The notes under the pieces: model-generated | Told to the model about the DNA's origin: nothing | What the model saw: only the letters and a program-made list of their open reading frames with translations | Databases searched by the model: none | DNA from: Trichocoleus sp. FACHB-40 | GTDB taxonomy: Bacteria; Cyanobacteriota; Cyanobacteriia; Cyanobacteriales; FACHB-T130 | NCBI RefSeq assembly: GCF_014695915.1 | Contig: NZ_JACJPF010000046.1 | Location: 1 to 64,000 of the forward strand | Direction of reading: 5' to 3' | Length of the DNA stretch: 64,000 bases | Position numbers and translations under genes: made by a program | Shown here: one piece after another, positions 62,501 through 64,000 of the stretch | Numbering within the stretch: the stretch's first letter is position 1 | Layout: the number at the start of each line of letters is the position of its first letter

Positions 62501-64000
62501 CCACTGTACTAGATATCAATAGACTCCGTACAAAAACAATAACTGGGGCCAATGTACTGGCAACACCAGAGTACCTGCTGCCAAACAGCGGCATAATTTA
62601 CGCTTCTCGCGATGATGCGCTGCTGGATTTAAGCAACAAAGACCCGCGTTACCTTGGCAAAGACGATATTGAAAGTCGCAAGCAGCTGAGTGCCAATGAC
62701 TTCCAGTTAGACCCCACTCGCCGTCCCAACGGCATTGTGTTGACTAACGGTAGCGCACTCTGGCGGGATCAAAACTTTAGGGAGGCAGAGAAAGGTTTAA
62801 TCTTAGCCACAGATTTACCTACATACATCTGGGGAGAATTCAATAAGCACAGTAATGAAGAGTTTGGCACCCTATTAACTCCGAATTGGAATAACTTCTA
62901 CGCCAGAAGCAACATTAATGATAACTTTGCTTGTCGCCCCCAAGATCCCAGACTGCCTAAATGCACAACTGGCGACTACTGGCGACCGGCAACGATTTTG
63001 GCAGACTCCATAACACTGCTTTCTAAGAGTGATAATGATCTCAACCCTATTAATGACAATCCAGCTTTAGGCTTCCGGTTTGGATACCGAAATGAGGGAG
63101 ACTACAACCTGAATAATAACCAGGGAGATAGAGACTCACTCAAGAAACGTCTGAAGAACGGTTTCTGGGATAACAACTTTGTCACTAACGGTCTTAGCAG
63201 CGGTAGCCTACCTGTAACTGTAAATGGATCTACATTCACAGATGCTTCGTACTCTGGTAACAACGCGACTGCCCCCAACAGTTCTTACTTCAACAATTTC
63301 GTTACACCTGTACAGCGACGGGTAAACGGAGCACCTGAGTATGTGATGGAAATCTGCCGGAAACTGCCAGTTTCCGAATGTACGGCAGATGACTGGGTGG
63401 TAGGTTTTGATGTCAATGGCGATCGCGACTTTTATCAAGATACTGTTGCGCCGCCTGGAGTCATAACATCTGCCGAATATGACCCTGCTGGTTTTGATGT
63501 TAACGGCGACGGCTTAACAGATTCTCAAGACAGAGAAATAGACATCAAGGCAAGTCAGCTGGGTAAAGCTTTTGCTGTTGCAGGAAAAGCGTCTGCATTA
63601 CCTTGGACTACTCCCTTTCAAACCCCAGGAGGTGGTAATCGGAATGTGGTAGACCGTCTGGGAGCAGGGACTACTGCTAGAACCTCGGAAATCAAGCCTC
63701 CAACCTTGGCAATTCAACAACTAATTCCAGTAGACCAAGGCTATGCTCGTCGGGTTGCTTTTGCCAGAAATCAATTAGGCGAACTGGTATTTACAGAAAT
63801 TGGTGCTAATACAGCTGCAAAACCATTGGGAGTTGGCTGTCCTGTTGATCCCACTGGCAATGCCCCTGAAAATAATGGCTGTCAGTATGGAGGTAATGCA
63901 CCAGGAACGAATATCGGGTTACCAGCTAATAATGGAAATGGACTCTGGTTTAGAACAACCAACAATGTAGCTGGCAACCCAGGCACACCTACGGATATAA
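59503..64000 (+). CDS. hpsA: Hormogonium polysaccharide secretion pseudopilin HpsA, 5' part (3' end outside window)
   Basis: An uninterrupted frame of 1499 codons runs from ATG 59503 to the window edge. The N terminus has a short cytoplasmic part and a pilin-like helix (ANAGFILPTVTMVILVVILL-TTAMVF, 47-72), then RSFERSKNASNVRVDRVVLE and ATPALERAKAKIDELFADPT, which are characteristic of HpsA proteins. These pseudopilins belong to the hps loci that drive polysaccharide secretion in hormogonia and gliding filaments, together with type IV pili. The following region is Asn/Gly/Pro-rich with repeated TATTATALS-like and LPNSGIIYASRDDALLDL segments. Two EF-hand-like loops are present: DVNGDRDFYQD at 1303-1313 and DVNGDGLTDSQD at 1332-1343. 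More hps genes should follow outside the window. A ribosome site AGGAAAG supports the start. Confidence 0.85.
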   Translation, partial: MSPHKKLLKAIQNLFREMVQIAKAVTKKLMNWLLRSILVTGKKANLANAGFILPTVTMVILVVILLTTAMVFRSFERSKNASNVRVDRVVLEAATPALERAKAKIDELFADPTLPRGTPAESALYGAFAGPGKLKRYTFNDEEPVKLVADFLKNDGKYGNDGSINKSTANANIKLENDETLATAWRFPIDTDNNGKYDSYTLYGIFFRSPTQSGGKFDRPRGPLEARTPPMNTAGTGGQCEQAGDSSASLVGNSGWYSINGQLKKSFFVYSATVPIPATPAPTDPTKYEPYKGNKGFSALEYQQDRSRIPISNNAVVFEDDLEITPGPEFRLNGRVVTNSNLLTGETDNNISLYQVSSKDSCYYQEESSKIIVGGNVALGGIAAGSNKGAVNVHLFQGIRNNPTTNQAINSTNQSTSNAPTLVGYNTQAYAERIALLVDAQFDNARTTDPPDVDRKVKAVPDGEQDKERRKQLELWFRNRTRRVPFSEVPYTGQPGAGTTGYTKANVLGGTSKDDLAPPDKWMYPTSTADGKTGTDTKLTLKINQLEATEPEKQQEVKKENYLGDRILVGNNLPAVWKKGTTFVGENEPQEISGASWKDGGGTRYRTTQVRELVNLGTINRDDLWEKAAAEKPVTPLDNVGGLRVITGAGVYERKNSFLPPPTYDNPNTPQIEKLPTYDDPATGVVEQYPIVWPDTMPMSPGRAGTKVFDNSPAIGTAPGWIPLPAELLTTFNLNLNPGTIANTIDPNTPKFAKGDLRMRATAVYHYAVDNFDVAAPAQYQAPIACVSSYYDPTNSVTARNPSGLPDVSGEQLGTPPTDLQGARSNNGVVYGPPNANAQTVAGALPNPGTGLLPGNAASAGLQARINHQANLKFPNGRFVNEPLRNALIRKGKGETLTLSEQSAIDSTVCALQILSGTINPNPALIPHGAIKEVAFLDARQIKAVETDNPVTTALETFTNDGNAQLTGNYNILPPPPGSPTATTATALSVEQRQPLEVRATVLDINRLRTKTITGANVLATPEYLLPNSGIIYASRDDALLDLSNKDPRYLGKDDIESRKQLSANDFQLDPTRRPNGIVLTNGSALWRDQNFREAEKGLILATDLPTYIWGEFNKHSNEEFGTLLTPNWNNFYARSNINDNFACRPQDPRLPKCTTGDYWRPATILADSITLLSKSDNDLNPINDNPALGFRFGYRNEGDYNLNNNQGDRDSLKKRLKNGFWDNNFVTNGLSSGSLPVTVNGSTFTDASYSGNNATAPNSSYFNNFVTPVQRRVNGAPEYVMEICRKLPVSECTADDWVVGFDVNGDRDFYQDTVAPPGVITSAEYDPAGFDVNGDGLTDSQDREIDIKASQLGKAFAVAGKASALPWTTPFQTPGGGNRNVVDRLGAGTTARTSEIKPPTLAIQQLIPVDQGYARRVAFARNQLGELVFTEIGANTAAKPLGVGCPVDPTGNAPENNGCQYGGNAPGTNIGLPANNGNGLWFRTTNNVAGNPGTPTDI

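Overview
This is a chromosomal stretch of a cyanobacterium, most likely a filamentous non-heterocystous type (Oscillatoriales-like). The evidence is the very frequent HIP1 octamer GCGATCGC, a cytochrome c6 gene, an AMIN-domain TonB receptor, Tic20 and HCF173-like genes, a NACHT NTPase with the cyanobacterial C-terminal helical module, heptanucleotide tandem repeats between genes, and the 5' part of an hpsA-type pseudopilin gene at the right end. The assignment to a filamentous lineage is inference; no rRNA or tRNA gene is present to confirm it.

Layout. 1-1.1 kb: the tail of an IS630-like transposase abuts a polyphosphate kinase 2 gene that has lost most of its first domain. 1.1-4.3 kb: a YdcF-type envelope protein and an ABC exporter, separated by heptamer repeats. 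4.4-8.2 kb: a redox and metal group of cytochrome c6 (petJ, TTG start), a TonB-dependent receptor and an exported Mn-type superoxide dismutase. 8.2-11.6 kb: a small hydrophilic protein, an SDR oxidoreductase and two divergent methyltransferases. 12.2-19.7 kb: the most accessory-looking part, with a large di-haem peroxidase-like protein, an HTH-NACHT NTPase with two operator-like sites upstream, a Tat-exported multicopper oxidase and a secreted His-rich TPR protein. 20-24.3 kb: a TM-helix mechanosensitive-type channel, an SRPBCC protein, SirB1 and an HlyD pseudogene.

24.5-29.3 kb is a surface-polysaccharide block: a GT4 glycosyltransferase, an initiating sugar transferase, then gmd and fcl for GDP-L-fucose. 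29.5-35.6 kb holds 5-formyl-THF cyclo-ligase, a lone sugar ABC permease, a probable Yfr2-family small RNA, an HCF173-like protein, a HAD phosphatase, an Rpn-like nuclease and an alpha/beta hydrolase. 35.7-47.6 kb is mostly housekeeping: a PgpH-like c-di-AMP phosphodiesterase, a degenerate ADP-ribosylglycohydrolase, a frameshifted gene, an MscS channel, a 46-residue protein followed by aroQ, wecA-like and cinA, glyA, and Tic20. 47.7-58.9 kb has an FAH-family enzyme, rpsF, clpB, a second glycosyltransferase/methyltransferase cluster, htpG and rpmB. From 59.5 kb to the end runs hpsA (5' part only), probably the start of an hps polysaccharide-secretion locus.

Dispersed palindromic elements recur in intergenic DNA, and two or more have entered the 3' ends of coding sequences. 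The best candidates for new biology are the HTH-NACHT gene with its tandem operator-like sites, the Yfr2-like RNA, the 46-residue aroQ-linked protein and the palindromes read as protein. No CRISPR array, tRNA, rRNA or prophage was found.
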